Shown here piece after piece: positions 20,053-28,417 of a stretch of 60,965 nt of DNA (position 1 is its first letter; each line of letters starts with the position of its first letter). The notes under the pieces are model-generated. The model was not told the origin of the DNA, searched no databases, and saw only the letters and a program-made list of their open reading frames with translations. The DNA comes from Gammaproteobacteria bacterium (GTDB taxonomy: Bacteria > Pseudomonadota > Gammaproteobacteria > DRLM01), in NCBI GenBank assembly GCA_023266095.1, contig JAHFRV010000014.1, positions 1-60,965 of the forward strand, given 5' to 3'. The position numbers were made by a program, and so were the translations under genes.

Positions 20053-20871
20053 ATGCTCACCGCGATCATCGCCTTTTCGCTATCGGCACTGCTCTTGGCG
20101 CTCGCGTTCCGCCGTGTTTCACGGCCTAGACCCCGGCCGACGGTGGACGAGCTCGACGCCGTGCTGCCGCAAACCCAATGCACCCGCTGCAACTACCCCG
20201 GCTGCCGGCCCTATGCCGATGCCCTGCTTCGCGGCGAAGCCGATATCAACCAATGCCCGCCGGGCGGCGAAGGCGGGGTCCGTGCCCTCGCCAGGCTGCT
20301 GGGCGTGCAACCCAAACCGCTCAATCCGGCCCACGGTTCCGTGCAAACGCAACCTATCGTCGCCGTCATCGATGAGCAGACCTGCATCGGCTGCACCCTC
20401 TGCATCCTCGCCTGTCCGGTGGACGCCATCCTGGGTGCAACCAAACAAATGCATACCGTCATCACCCACGAATGCACCGGCTGCGAATTATGCGTGGCGC
20501 CGTGTCCGGTCGATTGTATCCGCATGGTCCCGCTAGCGCAGCCCGCCGCGAACGCCCGGCCTCTCCTCGCCTGGTATCGCCGCGTGCCGACCCAACTCAG
20601 CGTACAGGCCGATCTGGCCCGCCGCCGCCATCAGGCCCGCCTGCAACGCCTGGCGCGCGAAAAACAGGAACGCACCGCACGCTGGCAACTAGCCAAAACC
20701 AGTACCGCGCTGCCGGCCGCCGCCGAACACGTCTTGCCGGTCCCGGTCCGTCCCTCACAAAACGAGATACGCGCCGCCATCGAACGGGCCCGCCTCAAAC
20801 GCGCCGGCAAAGACCACGCCGCGAGGCGGGCGCCGCTGCCGAACGACGACCAAGCGCGTAGCGATCACTGA
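20053..20871 (+). CDS. RnfB/RsxB-like ferredoxin
   Basis: A 272-residue iron-sulfur protein like subunit B of the Rnf/Rsx membrane electron-transfer complex. One N-terminal membrane helix (2-20) precedes the 4Fe-4S domain with spacing Cx2Cx4Cx16C (CTRCNYPGC, then NQCPPGG). Two ferredoxin motifs follow, [12 protein letters not shown] and [12 protein letters not shown], and a basic, helical tail of about 90 residues. No rnfA, C, D, G or E is nearby. Its place just before nth matches the order rnf-nth in related bacteria. The partner complex is unknown; it may deliver electrons to another system. Confidence 0.88.
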   Translation: MLTAIIAFSLSALLLALAFRRVSRPRPRPTVDELDAVLPQTQCTRCNYPGCRPYADALLRGEADINQCPPGGEGGVRALARLLGVQPKPLNPAHGSVQTQPIVAVIDEQTCIGCTLCILACPVDAILGATKQMHTVITHECTGCELCVAPCPVDCIRMVPLAQPAANARPLLAWYRRVPTQLSVQADLARRRHQARLQRLAREKQERTARWQLAKTSTALPAAAEHVLPVPVRPSQNEIRAAIERARLKRAGKDHAARRAPLPNDDQARSDH

Positions 20872-20997
20872 CCGCAAGCCCCGGCCGCGATGGCCAGAAC
20901 ACTGGGCCAAGGCTTACAATAGCCACGGCTTTTCATCCGGTTCCGCCGACCACAGTGTCCCATTGAGCACTGGCACCACATCGATACGATAGACCGC

Positions 20998-21639
20998 ATG
21001 ACGCCGAAAAAACGCCAGCTGCTCTTCGAACGCTTCAAAGCGGCCAAGCCCAAGCCGACCACGGAGTTGAACCACCACACGCCCTTCGAACTGCTGGTCG
21101 CCGTCATCCTCTCGGCGCAGGCCACCGACAAAGGCGTCAACAAGGCCACCGAAAAATTATTCAAGGTCGCCAACACACCCGCGGCCATTTTGAAATTGGG
21201 TGAATTGGGATTGAAACAACATGTCAAAACCATCGGCCTGTTCAACGCCAAGGCCAAAAACATCATCGCCACCTGCCGGATCCTGGTGGAGCAGCATCAC
21301 GGCGAGGTCCCCTCTACCCGCGAGGCGCTGGAGGCCTTGCCCGGTGTCGGCCGCAAGACCGCCAATGTCATACTCAACACCGCCTTCGGCCAACCCACCA
21401 TCGCGGTGGACACCCATATCTTCCGCGTCGCCAATCGCCTCGGCCTGGCACGGGGCAGCACGCCGCTGGCGGTGGAAAAAGAGTTGATGAAAACCGTACC
21501 CGATGAATTCAAACACGACGCCCATCACTGGCTGATTCTGCACGGCCGTTACGTGTGCGTCGCCCGCAAACCGAAATGCCCTGTCTGTCTGGTCCGCGAT
21601 CTCTGCGAATACCGCGACAAGACCCCGGCCGACGGGTAA
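20998..21639 (+). CDS. nth: endonuclease III
   Basis: A DNA glycosylase/AP lyase that removes oxidised pyrimidines. The 213-residue protein holds the helix-hairpin-helix LPGVGRKTANVIL, where the Lys is the catalytic nucleophile, then VDTHIFRVANRLG with the catalytic Asp, and a C-terminal 4Fe-4S loop with Cx6Cx2Cx5C spacing (CVARKPKCPVCLVRDLC). It follows rnfB on the same strand, 126 bases downstream, and precedes DUF1841 by 19 bases. Confidence 0.96.
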   Translation: MTPKKRQLLFERFKAAKPKPTTELNHHTPFELLVAVILSAQATDKGVNKATEKLFKVANTPAAILKLGELGLKQHVKTIGLFNAKAKNIIATCRILVEQHHGEVPSTREALEALPGVGRKTANVILNTAFGQPTIAVDTHIFRVANRLGLARGSTPLAVEKELMKTVPDEFKHDAHHWLILHGRYVCVARKPKCPVCLVRDLCEYRDKTPADG

Positions 21640-21658
21640 TTTAAGCGCGAGGATATCT

Positions 21659-22087
21659 ATGTTCTTTTCCCAAAACCGCGACGAGCTCCGGCAAATGTTC
21701 AGCGACAGCTGGCGGAAATTCCGCGAGGACCAGCCCATGCAACCCCTGGAACAATTGATCGCCCAGGCCATCAAGGCCCATCCGGAATATCACCCGTTGT
21801 TCGACGACCCAAAGGCCTTGCAGGACCAGGACTACACCCCCGAGATGGGACAATCCAATCCGTTTCTGCATTTGGGATTACACATTGCCGTGCAGGAACA
21901 AATCGCCGCCGACCGGCCGGCCGGTATCCGTGCTCTTTATCAGACCCTCGCGGCGCGCAGCGGCGACGCCCACGCCACCGATCACCGCGTCGCCGAGTGC
22001 ATGGCCGAAGCGATCTGGATCGCCCAGCGCAATAATGTCCTGCCCGACGAGGCGGCGTATCTCGAGTGTTTAAAGAAACAAATTTAG
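21659..22087 (+). CDS. DUF1841 family protein
   Basis: A 142-residue cytosolic protein matching DUF1841: MFFSQNRDELRQMFSDSWRK at the start, PEMGQSNPFLHLGLHIAVQE in the middle and HRVAECMAEAIWIAQRNN towards the end. The family is widespread in beta- and gammaproteobacteria and has no known function; histidines in FLHLGLH and HRVAEC could bind metal (inference). It probably shares a transcript with nth and DUF3465. Confidence 0.88.
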   Translation: MFFSQNRDELRQMFSDSWRKFREDQPMQPLEQLIAQAIKAHPEYHPLFDDPKALQDQDYTPEMGQSNPFLHLGLHIAVQEQIAADRPAGIRALYQTLAARSGDAHATDHRVAECMAEAIWIAQRNNVLPDEAAYLECLKKQI

Positions 22088-22109
22088 AGCGGTTGGAGAG
22101 CGCGTCGTC

Positions 22110-22568
22110 ATGAACGGAAAACTCATCACTGCGCTCTCCGCGCTGTTGCTCACCGCCGCATCGCTTTACTTCGCGTTGAGCAACGGCGAGGCACCTCGGC
22201 CCGTGCGGCCGACCACGGCGATCAGCGCGGACGGCGGCGATGCGTCGCTCGCCGCCGCCTGGCGCGAACGGCGTTCCGATATCCAAGTGGATATCCGCGG
22301 CACGGTGGTCAAACTCCTAGCCGATGACCGGCGCGGCGCACATCATCAGCGCTTCATTCTTCGCCTGGCCTCGGGACAAACCGTACTGGTGAGCCACAAC
22401 ATCGATCTCGCGCCACGCATCGACACACTGGCGGCGGGTGATGAACTGAGTCTGCGCGGTGAATATGAATGGAATGACCGCGGCGGCGTCGTCCATTGGA
22501 CCCATCACGATCCCCAGGGACGGCGGGCAGGCGGCTGGATCCGCCACGGCGAGCGGATATATCAATAG
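22110..22568 (+). CDS. DUF3465 exported protein
   Basis: A 152-residue protein with an N-terminal hydrophobic anchor or signal (LITALSALLLTAASLYFAL). Its OB-like body ends in the DUF3465 hallmark SHNIDLAPRIDTLAAGDELS and VVHWTHHDPQGRRAGGWIRH. The role is unknown; the His-rich end suggests nucleic-acid or metal binding only by analogy. The stop codon lies 11 bases before the MITE-like element. Confidence 0.87.
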   Translation: MNGKLITALSALLLTAASLYFALSNGEAPRPVRPTTAISADGGDASLAAAWRERRSDIQVDIRGTVVKLLADDRRGAHHQRFILRLASGQTVLVSHNIDLAPRIDTLAAGDELSLRGEYEWNDRGGVVHWTHHDPQGRRAGGWIRHGERIYQ

Positions 22569-22579
22569 GCAACCGCTTA

Positions 22580-22720
22580 GAACCTGTTCATGATCTCGCT
22601 GAAGGGCGCATCGCGGCGTTAAAATCGCCCTCAAAATGCTCACATACTCGGTGCATGCTGCGCTATTTCGATCGATTTTGCCTTGCGCTGCATCCCTTGA
22701 TCGAGATCATGAACGGGTTC
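22580..22720. mobile_element. MITE-like non-autonomous element with TTA duplication
   Basis: A 141-bp non-coding element has terminal inverted repeats of 19 bp, GAACCTGTTCATGATCTCG (22580-22598) and its complement at 22702-22720, with one mismatch. It is flanked on both sides by TTA (22577-22579 and 22721-22723), a plausible target-site duplication. Internal short inverted repeats (AAAATCG at 22621 and CGATTTT at 22673) allow further folding. There is no transposase frame. It sits between the converging DUF3465 and HIT genes and may also terminate both transcripts. Confidence 0.8.
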
Positions 22721-23161
22721 TTACAATTCCAGATCGGGCCGTCGCTGTCCCAAACCTTGTTGCAGCATATCGGTCAACAACGCGGCGAGCCGCATCGCAT
22801 CCACCTCGTGAGTAACACCGGCGCGCCGCGACGCCGACCATACCGAATCGGGAAAATGCGCGTCGTCTTCAAAGCGGGGTATGACATGCCAATGCAGGTG
22901 CGGCACTTGATTGCCGAGGGAGGCGAGATTGATCTTGCGAGGCCGCAGCAATTCGCGCTGCGCCGCTTCGACCGCCCACACCACGTTCATCAAATCCAGA
23001 CGTTGATTCGGCGGCAAGTCGGTCATTTCACCCACATGAGCATGCCACACCACCCGGCAGAAGGCCGGGTATTCGGCGCTGCCGGCGAGTATCACCCGAC
23101 ACTGTTCATCGCGCCATAAAACGATCTCCAAACCGGGGTTGCATAACGGACAAGCAAGCAT
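22721..23161 (-). CDS. HIT family hydrolase/transferase
   Basis: A 146-residue histidine-triad protein with NLASLGNQVPHLHWHVIPRF, where HxHxH carries the catalytic histidine that forms a nucleotidylated intermediate. The N-terminal CPLCNP is typical of the diadenosine-polyphosphate branch. It ends exactly at the TTA copy that flanks the MITE-like element, so its TAA stop is the duplicated target. The substrate is probably a nucleoside phosphoramidate or dinucleotide (family knowledge). Confidence 0.92.
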   Translation of the reverse strand: MLACPLCNPGLEIVLWRDEQCRVILAGSAEYPAFCRVVWHAHVGEMTDLPPNQRLDLMNVVWAVEAAQRELLRPRKINLASLGNQVPHLHWHVIPRFEDDAHFPDSVWSASRRAGVTHEVDAMRLAALLTDMLQQGLGQRRPDLEL

Positions 23162-23292
23162 GGATGAACCTCACTACTGACGACCACCAATCAAGACCAC
23201 CCTATCATAAACCGCCGGCGAGTGAGTGGTTGCGGGAACATCGTCCGACACTCGGCCGCTGGTAGGAACCGCGTCGCTTTTCACCAACTCAG

Positions 23293-23940
23293 TTACAAGG
23301 CGCGGCGGCGGAACCAGCCGGCAAAGCTGTGGCGACTCATGTGCGTGGGCAATACCTCGTGCTCGAAGACGCTGCTTAGAAAACACACCAAGGTACCCGC
23401 CCGCGGCGCGATGTCGCGTTGACCGCCTTCATCCGGCAGATACAAACGCAACTCACCGCCATCGCCCGGCGTCCAGTCGCGGTTGAGATAAAGTACACAA
23501 CTCAGCACCCGGCCGTCGCTGTCGTGATGTTGATCCAAATGTCGGCGGTAGAAGGCGCCGGGCGGGTATTCCGCCAGATGACCTTCGAAGTCGAACAGGC
23601 CTAAAAACAAGCTGCCGTTCAACACCTGGCGCAAGATTTCCAGTTCGCGCAAATAGTGCAGGGTGGCGTCGTTTTCATCCATACCATCCAGCCAGGCGAT
23701 GTGATCACGGCGCAACTCCGGGCGGACTTGCATGGTTTCACCTCGCCCCACTCCCGCGCGCCGGTAAGCGCCTGACTCACGCAAGCGCAGTGCTTCGATC
23801 TTCAGCGCGGCGGTCGATTCCCCATCCAGAAATCCGTCCTGCACGGACCAGCCTTGCCGTGCCACGTCAGCCGCGATGCGGGCATATTTATCACCTAGGG
23901 GCGGATCACCGTTGAAATCGAGCGGAGCGGAAACATTCAT
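23293..23940 (-). CDS. 2OG-Fe(II) oxygenase (prolyl-hydroxylase type)
   Basis: A 215-residue soluble dioxygenase. The iron ligands are visible as H134 and D136 (RRHLDQH) and H194 (FEHEV), and R203 (MSRHSFAGW) would hold 2-oxoglutarate; the spacing agrees with P4H-type enzymes. LYLNRDWTPGDGGELRLY is the conserved strand pair between. The substrate is unknown; free-standing bacterial homologues act on proteins such as ribosomal proteins or EF-Tu (family knowledge, not shown here). Confidence 0.88.
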   Translation of the reverse strand: MNVSAPLDFNGDPPLGDKYARIAADVARQGWSVQDGFLDGESTAALKIEALRLRESGAYRRAGVGRGETMQVRPELRRDHIAWLDGMDENDATLHYLRELEILRQVLNGSLFLGLFDFEGHLAEYPPGAFYRRHLDQHHDSDGRVLSCVLYLNRDWTPGDGGELRLYLPDEGGQRDIAPRAGTLVCFLSSVFEHEVLPTHMSRHSFAGWFRRRAL

Positions 23941-24076
23941 GGCCGCCGCTTACTCACAAGCGCGAGCGGGGCCGATGCAGTAGCGCAAGCGGTCCACCGG
24001 CTAGAAATGACTCGCCACGCAACATAAAAAACAGTCCACGATCGATCATGACCAGGCGAGCTCGCGCACTGCACGC

Positions 24077-24496
24077 TTATTCCGGCCATTCCAGCATATA
24101 GGGCACGGTCACCAAACGGGTGTCGGCGCCGCAACTCAGCTTGAACTCCAGCTCCCAATCGCCGCCCATGTGGAACTCGCTGCCCCGGGCGCGGAACTGG
24201 TCCTTGCCGATCCGTTTCATGTCGTGCCAGGTCTCATCCGCGCTCATTTCATGTTCGGGCATGAACTGCCGGAACTGCATCTGACAAGCGTCCAAGGACG
24301 AGTCGGGATTTTTGAATTGCGCCGTCACTTCGGCGTCTTCACCCACTTGCGGCGGGCTGGGATCGGTCGCCACCGTAATCTGGTAATTTCCCAAAGGAAA
24401 GGTTTGTGACATATCCCCCGCGCAGGCCGTCAAACCCGCCAGCATCCCCGCCGCCACTACCCCTTGCCAATTCCAAGCCGAACTTATTGTCGTCAT
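24077..24496 (-). CDS. YtkA/FixH-like lipoprotein
   Basis: A 139-residue lipoprotein with lipobox LTAC at about residue 25 (GMLAGLTACAGD). The rest is a small beta-sandwich resembling YtkA-like domains (NYQITVATDPSPPQVGEDAE, then MPEHEMSAD, then GDWELEFKLSC). Such proteins occur near copper and redox functions, and the Met/His loop MPEHEM could bind copper; both are inference. The gene stands alone on the strand. Confidence 0.72.
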   Translation of the reverse strand: MTTISSAWNWQGVVAAGMLAGLTACAGDMSQTFPLGNYQITVATDPSPPQVGEDAEVTAQFKNPDSSLDACQMQFRQFMPEHEMSADETWHDMKRIGKDQFRARGSEFHMGGDWELEFKLSCGADTRLVTVPYMLEWPE

Positions 24497-24562
24497 GATG
24501 ACTTCCTATTATTTTTTCGCTGCCGCGAAGCCGTCTTCAATCCAGCCGTCGCGCGCAGCGGC

Positions 24563-24946
24563 TCAACGGCCCTCGATCAATTCGAGTTTGTAACCGTCCG
24601 GATCCTCGACGAAAGCGATTACCGTAGTGCCGTGCTTCATCGGGCCGGGCTCGCGGGTGACCTTGCCGCCGCGTTGCTTTATCGCAGTACAAGTTTGGTG
24701 AATATCCGTCACGCCGATCGCGATATGACCGAAGGCATTGCCGAGTTCGTATTGGTCGACGCCCCAGTTGTAGGTGAGCTCGATGACCGCCTGCTCATTC
24801 TCGTCACCGTAACCGACGAAAGCCAGGGTGAACTTGCCATCGGGATACTCCTTGCGGCGCAGCAATCTCATGCCCAGCATTTCCGTGTAGAACTTGAGCG
24901 AACGGTCCAGATCGCCGACGCGGATCATGGTGTGCAAGATGCGCAT
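24563..24946 (-). CDS. gloA: lactoylglutathione lyase (glyoxalase I)
   Basis: Converts the methylglyoxal-glutathione hemithioacetal to S-lactoylglutathione. The 127-residue protein has all four metal ligands at the positions of the E. coli enzyme: H5, E56, H74 and E122. Its length suits the Ni/Co-type bacterial class. The ATG at 24946 ([14 protein letters not shown]) is chosen because the metal ligand is residue 5 there; the frame is open to 25003 through the repeat region. A hairpin repeat lies just upstream. Confidence 0.96.
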   Translation of the reverse strand: MRILHTMIRVGDLDRSLKFYTEMLGMRLLRRKEYPDGKFTLAFVGYGDENEQAVIELTYNWGVDQYELGNAFGHIAIGVTDIHQTCTAIKQRGGKVTREPGPMKHGTTVIAFVEDPDGYKLELIEGR

Positions 24947-24965
24947 AACAACTCCATTAAGGCAG

Positions 24966-25245
24966 GGTGGGTTGGGTACGATTTCCGCACCGCAACCCAC
25001 CAAACGTCGCGCAGCGACTCATGGAAGCTCTGAATAATTCCATTCGGGAATTCTTCAGAGCGTGAAAAGCAAAAAAATGAGATTTTCGCTTCCCTTCATT
25101 TTCAATGGCTAACCGCCATTGAAAATGGCGGTACCTCCGTGTACCGCGGGAACCTCTGATTAAAGCACAGGTTCCTCAAATCAATCTTCATTAAGGAGCG
25201 CCTGACGGCGCGATTGGCGGGTTATGGCCTCCGGCCTAACCCGCC
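24966..25245. repeat. chain of hairpin repeats between gloA and argG
   Basis: This non-coding stretch is nearly all palindromes: GGTGGGTTG/CAACCCACC (24966-25001); a 15-bp stem with one mismatch at 25027-25061; CATTTTCAATGG/CCATTGAAAATG (25097-25127); GCGGTAC/GTACCGC (25128-25147); GGAACCT/AGGTTCC (25149-25175); GCGCC/GGCGC (25198-25211); GGCGGGTTA/TAACCCGCC with inner GGCC/GGCC (25216-25245). The first and the last two units and their linkers recur at 60255-60372. They look like REP/BIME-type units; the central ones appear to be another family inserted inside. Confidence 0.85.
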
Positions 25246-25254
25246 CTACATCTT

Positions 25255-26472
25255 TTATTTGCGGCCCTTCTTGGCTGCAATGCGCATGCGCAGCGCGTTG
25301 AGCTTGATGAAGCCGCTGGCGTCGGCCTGATTATAGGCGCCGGCGTCATCCTCGAAAGTGGCGATGTTGGCGTCGAACAGACTGTCGTCGGACTTGCGGC
25401 CAGCGACGCCGACATTGCCCTTGTAGAGTTTCAAACGTACCACGCCGTTGACCGCCGCCTGCGAGGCGTCGATCATCTGCTGCACCATCTTGCGCTCCGG
25501 ACTCCACCAGTAACCGTTGTAGATCAAACTGGCGTAGCGCGGCATCAATTCGTCCTTGAGATGCGCGACTTCGCGATCGAGGGTGATCGACTCGATGGCG
25601 CGATGGGCTTTCAGCATGATGGTGCCGCCCGGCGTCTCGTAACAGCCGCGCGACTTCATGCCCACATAGCGGTTCTCGACGATGTCGGCGCGGCCGATGC
25701 CGTGTTTACCGCCGAGTTTGTTGAGCGTGGCGAGCACCGTAGCCGGGCTCATGGCCTCGCCGTTGACGGCGACGATGTCGCCCTTGGCGTAGGTCAATTC
25801 AATATATTCGGCCTTGTCCGGTGCGTTCTCCGGCGACACCGACCAGCGCCACATGTCCGCTTCCGCCTCGGTCCAGGTGTCTTCCAGCACGCCGCCTTCA
25901 TAGGAGATGTGCAGCAGATTGGCGTCCATGGAATACGGCGAACGCTGGCCTTTTTTCTTTTCGATGGGAATACCGCGCTGTTCGGCGTAAGCGAGCAATT
26001 TCTCGCGTGAAGTCAAATCCCATTCGCGCCACGGCGCGATCACCCGCACATCGGGCTTGAGCGCGTAATAACCGAGCTCGAAGCGCACTTGATCGTTGCC
26101 CTTGCCGGTCGCGCCGTGGGATACCGCGTCGGCGCCGACTTGTTTGGCGATCTCGATCTGGCGCTTGGCGATCAACGGCCGCGCGATCGACGTGCCCAAC
26201 AAGTATTCACCTTCATACAGCGCATTGGCGCGGAACATGGGGAACACGAAGTCGCGCACGAACTCCTCGCGCAGATCGTCAATATAGATTTCTTTCACAC
26301 CCATCTGTTGGGCCTTGGCACGGGCCGGCTCCAGCTCCTCACCCTGACCGATATCGGCGGTGAAGGTCACCACCTCGCAGTCATAATTTTCCTGTAACCA
26401 GGTCAGGATCACCGAGGTATCGAGCCCCCCGGAATAGGCCAAAACCACTTTTTTAACCGACGATTGCGCCAT
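25255..26472 (-). CDS. argG: argininosuccinate synthase
   Basis: Joins citrulline and aspartate with ATP in arginine synthesis. The 405-residue protein starts with the N-type ATP pyrophosphatase loop [20 protein letters not shown], followed by [20 protein letters not shown] and [12 protein letters not shown]-like blocks (here [19 protein letters not shown]). Length is normal for the family. It has a good -10 box upstream and is followed immediately by a hairpin repeat rather than a classical terminator. Confidence 0.97.
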   Translation of the reverse strand: MAQSSVKKVVLAYSGGLDTSVILTWLQENYDCEVVTFTADIGQGEELEPARAKAQQMGVKEIYIDDLREEFVRDFVFPMFRANALYEGEYLLGTSIARPLIAKRQIEIAKQVGADAVSHGATGKGNDQVRFELGYYALKPDVRVIAPWREWDLTSREKLLAYAEQRGIPIEKKKGQRSPYSMDANLLHISYEGGVLEDTWTEAEADMWRWSVSPENAPDKAEYIELTYAKGDIVAVNGEAMSPATVLATLNKLGGKHGIGRADIVENRYVGMKSRGCYETPGGTIMLKAHRAIESITLDREVAHLKDELMPRYASLIYNGYWWSPERKMVQQMIDASQAAVNGVVRLKLYKGNVGVAGRKSDDSLFDANIATFEDDAGAYNQADASGFIKLNALRMRIAAKKGRK

Positions 26473-26510
26473 AGCAAGAATCCCATGCGACGTGAATGTA
26501 AGAGGCGTGC

Positions 26511-26538
26511 ATTATAACGAAAAGCGCCGGCCGGCGCT
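26511..26538 (-). promoter_or_regulatory. argG promoter with palindrome
   Basis: On the reverse strand a perfect TATAAT (26511-26516) lies 39 bases before the argG ATG. A perfect 16-bp palindrome, AGCGCCGGCCGGCGCT (26523-26538), covers the -35/spacer region, where no TTGACA is seen. It does not resemble an ARG box. It could be an operator or simply a hairpin. Confidence 0.5.
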
Positions 26539-26742
26539 CCGCTCCGTCCCGCTCTGGCCCCGCCCCGCGGACAATACCCTCAGACCGGGCAACACCGGGC
26601 CGGGATCGAATCGCCGATCCCGCCATTCAGCCGTCGGCGGCTGGTTTTTGACTATGCCATAAGCCAGCGCGCGCAATACGACACACAGGGGTGTATAGGT
26701 AATCAGCGCCGACAGGGGGAATAACACCAGCGGGATACCCAC
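26512..26742 (-). CDS. doubtful small membrane protein, possibly frameshifted
   Basis: A 76-residue frame begins with a hydrophobic helix (IPLVLFPLSALITYTPLCVV) and then turns Arg/Gly-rich. Just upstream in another frame is a plausible start, MPFIYDAELNAAPLW (26792 leftward), suggesting a single gene broken by a frameshift near 26740. The end overlaps the argG promoter. It is not recognised. The alternative is that the whole 26473-26882 stretch is non-coding. Confidence 0.25.
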   Translation of the reverse strand: MGIPLVLFPLSALITYTPLCVVLRALAYGIVKNQPPTAEWRDRRFDPGPVLPGLRVLSAGRGQSGTERSAGRRFSL

Positions 26743-26882
26743 AGCGGTGCGGCATTCAACTCGGCATCATAGATGAAGGGCATATTGACTCGTCTCTACC
26801 CTGCGCCGTTCCAGAGTGAGCGGGGAAACGGCAGGTTAATGTCCGCTTAACCGAGAAGGACGCCATCCCAGGCCGCCGCCTT

Positions 26883-27476
26883 TTACAACAACACCGCCAA
26901 CGCCGCATTAATGGCCTGCAAGTTTGCCGTGTCCCCTCCGCGATCGGGATGATGTTCCATCACCAAACGGCGGTAGGCCTGCTTGATGGCAGCGTCGTCC
27001 ACCGGATCCGTCAAACCCAGCTGCGCCAGGGCCTCGGCGCGGCGGTCGCGGTTTTGCAAGCGCATCCAAAACGAGGCCAGCAGCTCATCTACGTCGCGCG
27101 CGGTAGTCGCCTGCAAATTGGCGAGATCGAGATAATAGGCACGCAAAGGATCTGGCCGCACCAACCCGCCTTCAGCGGCTCGATAGGGCTGCCAGCGGAT
27201 TTTGAGTGGAGTGATGTCGAGCCGTGCCCGCTGCGTACGATAGGCATCGTCGCGCAGACGATACAGCGCGTGAAACAACAGGAAATGCGCGCAAAACAAT
27301 TCGTGGTGCGGCACCGGCGAGGGACCCATGAAGGAAAAGTAGCCTTCCGCGCGCAAGGCCGTCAGCAAGTCATATTCACTCACCCCCGCGGGATGATGTT
27401 CCAGCTCACCCGCCACCGCAGCGAAGAATTCTTCACCAATGTGCTGATCGGAGATGAGCCGGGACTCGCTGTTCAT
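26883..27476 (-). CDS. DnaJ-related protein
   Basis: A 197-residue protein with an N-terminal DNAJ-related domain (GVSEYDLLTALRAEGYFSF, CAHFLLFHALYRLRD) and a C-terminal J domain, LVMEHHPDRGGDTANLQAIN, which keeps the HPD needed to stimulate Hsp70 ATPase. The J domain is at the C-terminus, unlike DnaJ. The ATG at 27476 is chosen because upstream codons lie antisense in the GIY-YIG region. It probably acts as a DnaK co-chaperone. Confidence 0.88.
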   Translation of the reverse strand: MNSESRLISDQHIGEEFFAAVAGELEHHPAGVSEYDLLTALRAEGYFSFMGPSPVPHHELFCAHFLLFHALYRLRDDAYRTQRARLDITPLKIRWQPYRAAEGGLVRPDPLRAYYLDLANLQATTARDVDELLASFWMRLQNRDRRAEALAQLGLTDPVDDAAIKQAYRRLVMEHHPDRGGDTANLQAINAALAVLL

Positions 27477-27507
27477 TATCGACAACACTCCAAATCCACC
27501 AGCGCCA

Positions 27508-27777
27508 TCACTCCACCTCGCCGCCCAAACCGGCCAGCCGTAATTTCGCCGCCGGTCGTAGGCGTTTGATTGCGCATTCGCGCCGCAACGCCGCACCATG
27601 GTCCTGGTGCGGCTCGTGGTAGATCAACACCACCGGCCGCCGTCCCCGCGTGTATTTCGCGCCTTTGCCCGCATTGTGTGTGGCGATACGGGCCGCGAGA
27701 TCGGTCGCGATGCCGGTGTAGAGGCTGTCGTCGGCGCAACGCACCATGTAGACGTACCAGGCTGTCATGTCCATCAT
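27508..27777 (-). CDS. GIY-YIG endonuclease domain protein (YhbQ-like)
   Basis: An 89-residue single-domain protein with WYVYMVRCADDSLYTGIATD, the GIY-YIG fold's two motifs (YVY and YTG) and the catalytic Arg in LAARIATHN. It resembles the UvrC N-terminal-like YhbQ/UPF0213 family. The physiological substrate is unknown. Alternative starts ATG 27774 and ATG 27768 exist. Confidence 0.88.
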   Translation of the reverse strand: MMDMTAWYVYMVRCADDSLYTGIATDLAARIATHNAGKGAKYTRGRRPVVLIYHEPHQDHGAALRRECAIKRLRPAAKLRLAGLGGEVE

Positions 27778-27839
27778 TCATCCCCGGACTGAATCCCATC
27801 AGACAATCAACATCTGCACGATCACGGCCCTCGTCATTG

Positions 27840-28229
27840 TTACTTTTTATCCTTCAACATATCCTTGAGACTGGCGAAGGGGTTATGGGTGGCGCGCGGA
27901 CCGTCCTGGCCGGCCGGCGTCGCCGTCCCGCCGCCTTGACGGGCGGCCTCGGTCAACCGCGAGTGTTCGTTGTCATGGCAATAAATACACAGCAGTTCCC
28001 AGTTGCTGCCGTCGGGGGGATTACGGTCGTGGTTATGGTCTTTGTGATGAACCGTCAGCTCCCGGAGATTTTCCCGGCTGAATTCGCGGCTGCAACGCCC
28101 GCAGATCCACGGATAAAGTTTGAGGGCTTGCTCCCGGTAATCCCGTTCCCGCTGCTCGCGGTTGCGCTGCGCATCGGCCACGATGCTGTTCAAACGGTCG
28201 GCGCCGCTGGGCGGCTTTTTTGGTGACAT
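27840..28229 (-). CDS. yajD: HNH nuclease YajD
   Basis: A 129-residue protein with a zinc-supported HNH fold: CGRCSREFSRENLRELTVHH, then KDHNHDRNP and CIYCHDNEH. The two CxxC pairs and the HH of the beta-beta-alpha motif are intact. YajD is widespread in gammaproteobacteria; its target is not established. It ends 63 bases before the GIY-YIG gene begins, on the same strand. Confidence 0.92.
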   Translation of the reverse strand: MSPKKPPSGADRLNSIVADAQRNREQRERDYREQALKLYPWICGRCSREFSRENLRELTVHHKDHNHDRNPPDGSNWELLCIYCHDNEHSRLTEAARQGGGTATPAGQDGPRATHNPFASLKDMLKDKK

Positions 28230-28335
28230 AAAGCGATCCTTCGATTTTTAAATCGGCAAGCCCAGCATAACCGAGTCGCCCATCATTATAAAACAGCCGT
28301 TTCCGGCCGCGCTGCCTGCCGAAAAACCCAGCGCG

Positions 28336-28352
28336 ATAGCGTATAATCCCCG
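28336..28352 (+). promoter_or_regulatory. candidate deaD promoter -10
   Basis: A perfect TATAAT at 28342-28347 lies 70 bases before the deaD ATG. The -35 position has only CCGAAA. The resulting leader of about 60 bases would be shorter than the long cold-shock leaders known for deaD in enterics. Confidence 0.4.
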
Positions 28353-28417
28353 ACTATTCTCCGCGCGCCGCCTCACCGCCATATCCTCGGGGGGCATCTT
28401 CAACCACAGGTCCATGC

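Noticed and set aside
25216-25245. Hairpin after argG as a terminator
   Set aside because: Very stable, but neither side has a T-run, and it belongs to the repeat family.
22580-25245. CRISPR array from the clustered repeats
   Set aside because: Repeats are not regularly spaced, are palindromic units of different sequence, and no cas genes are present.
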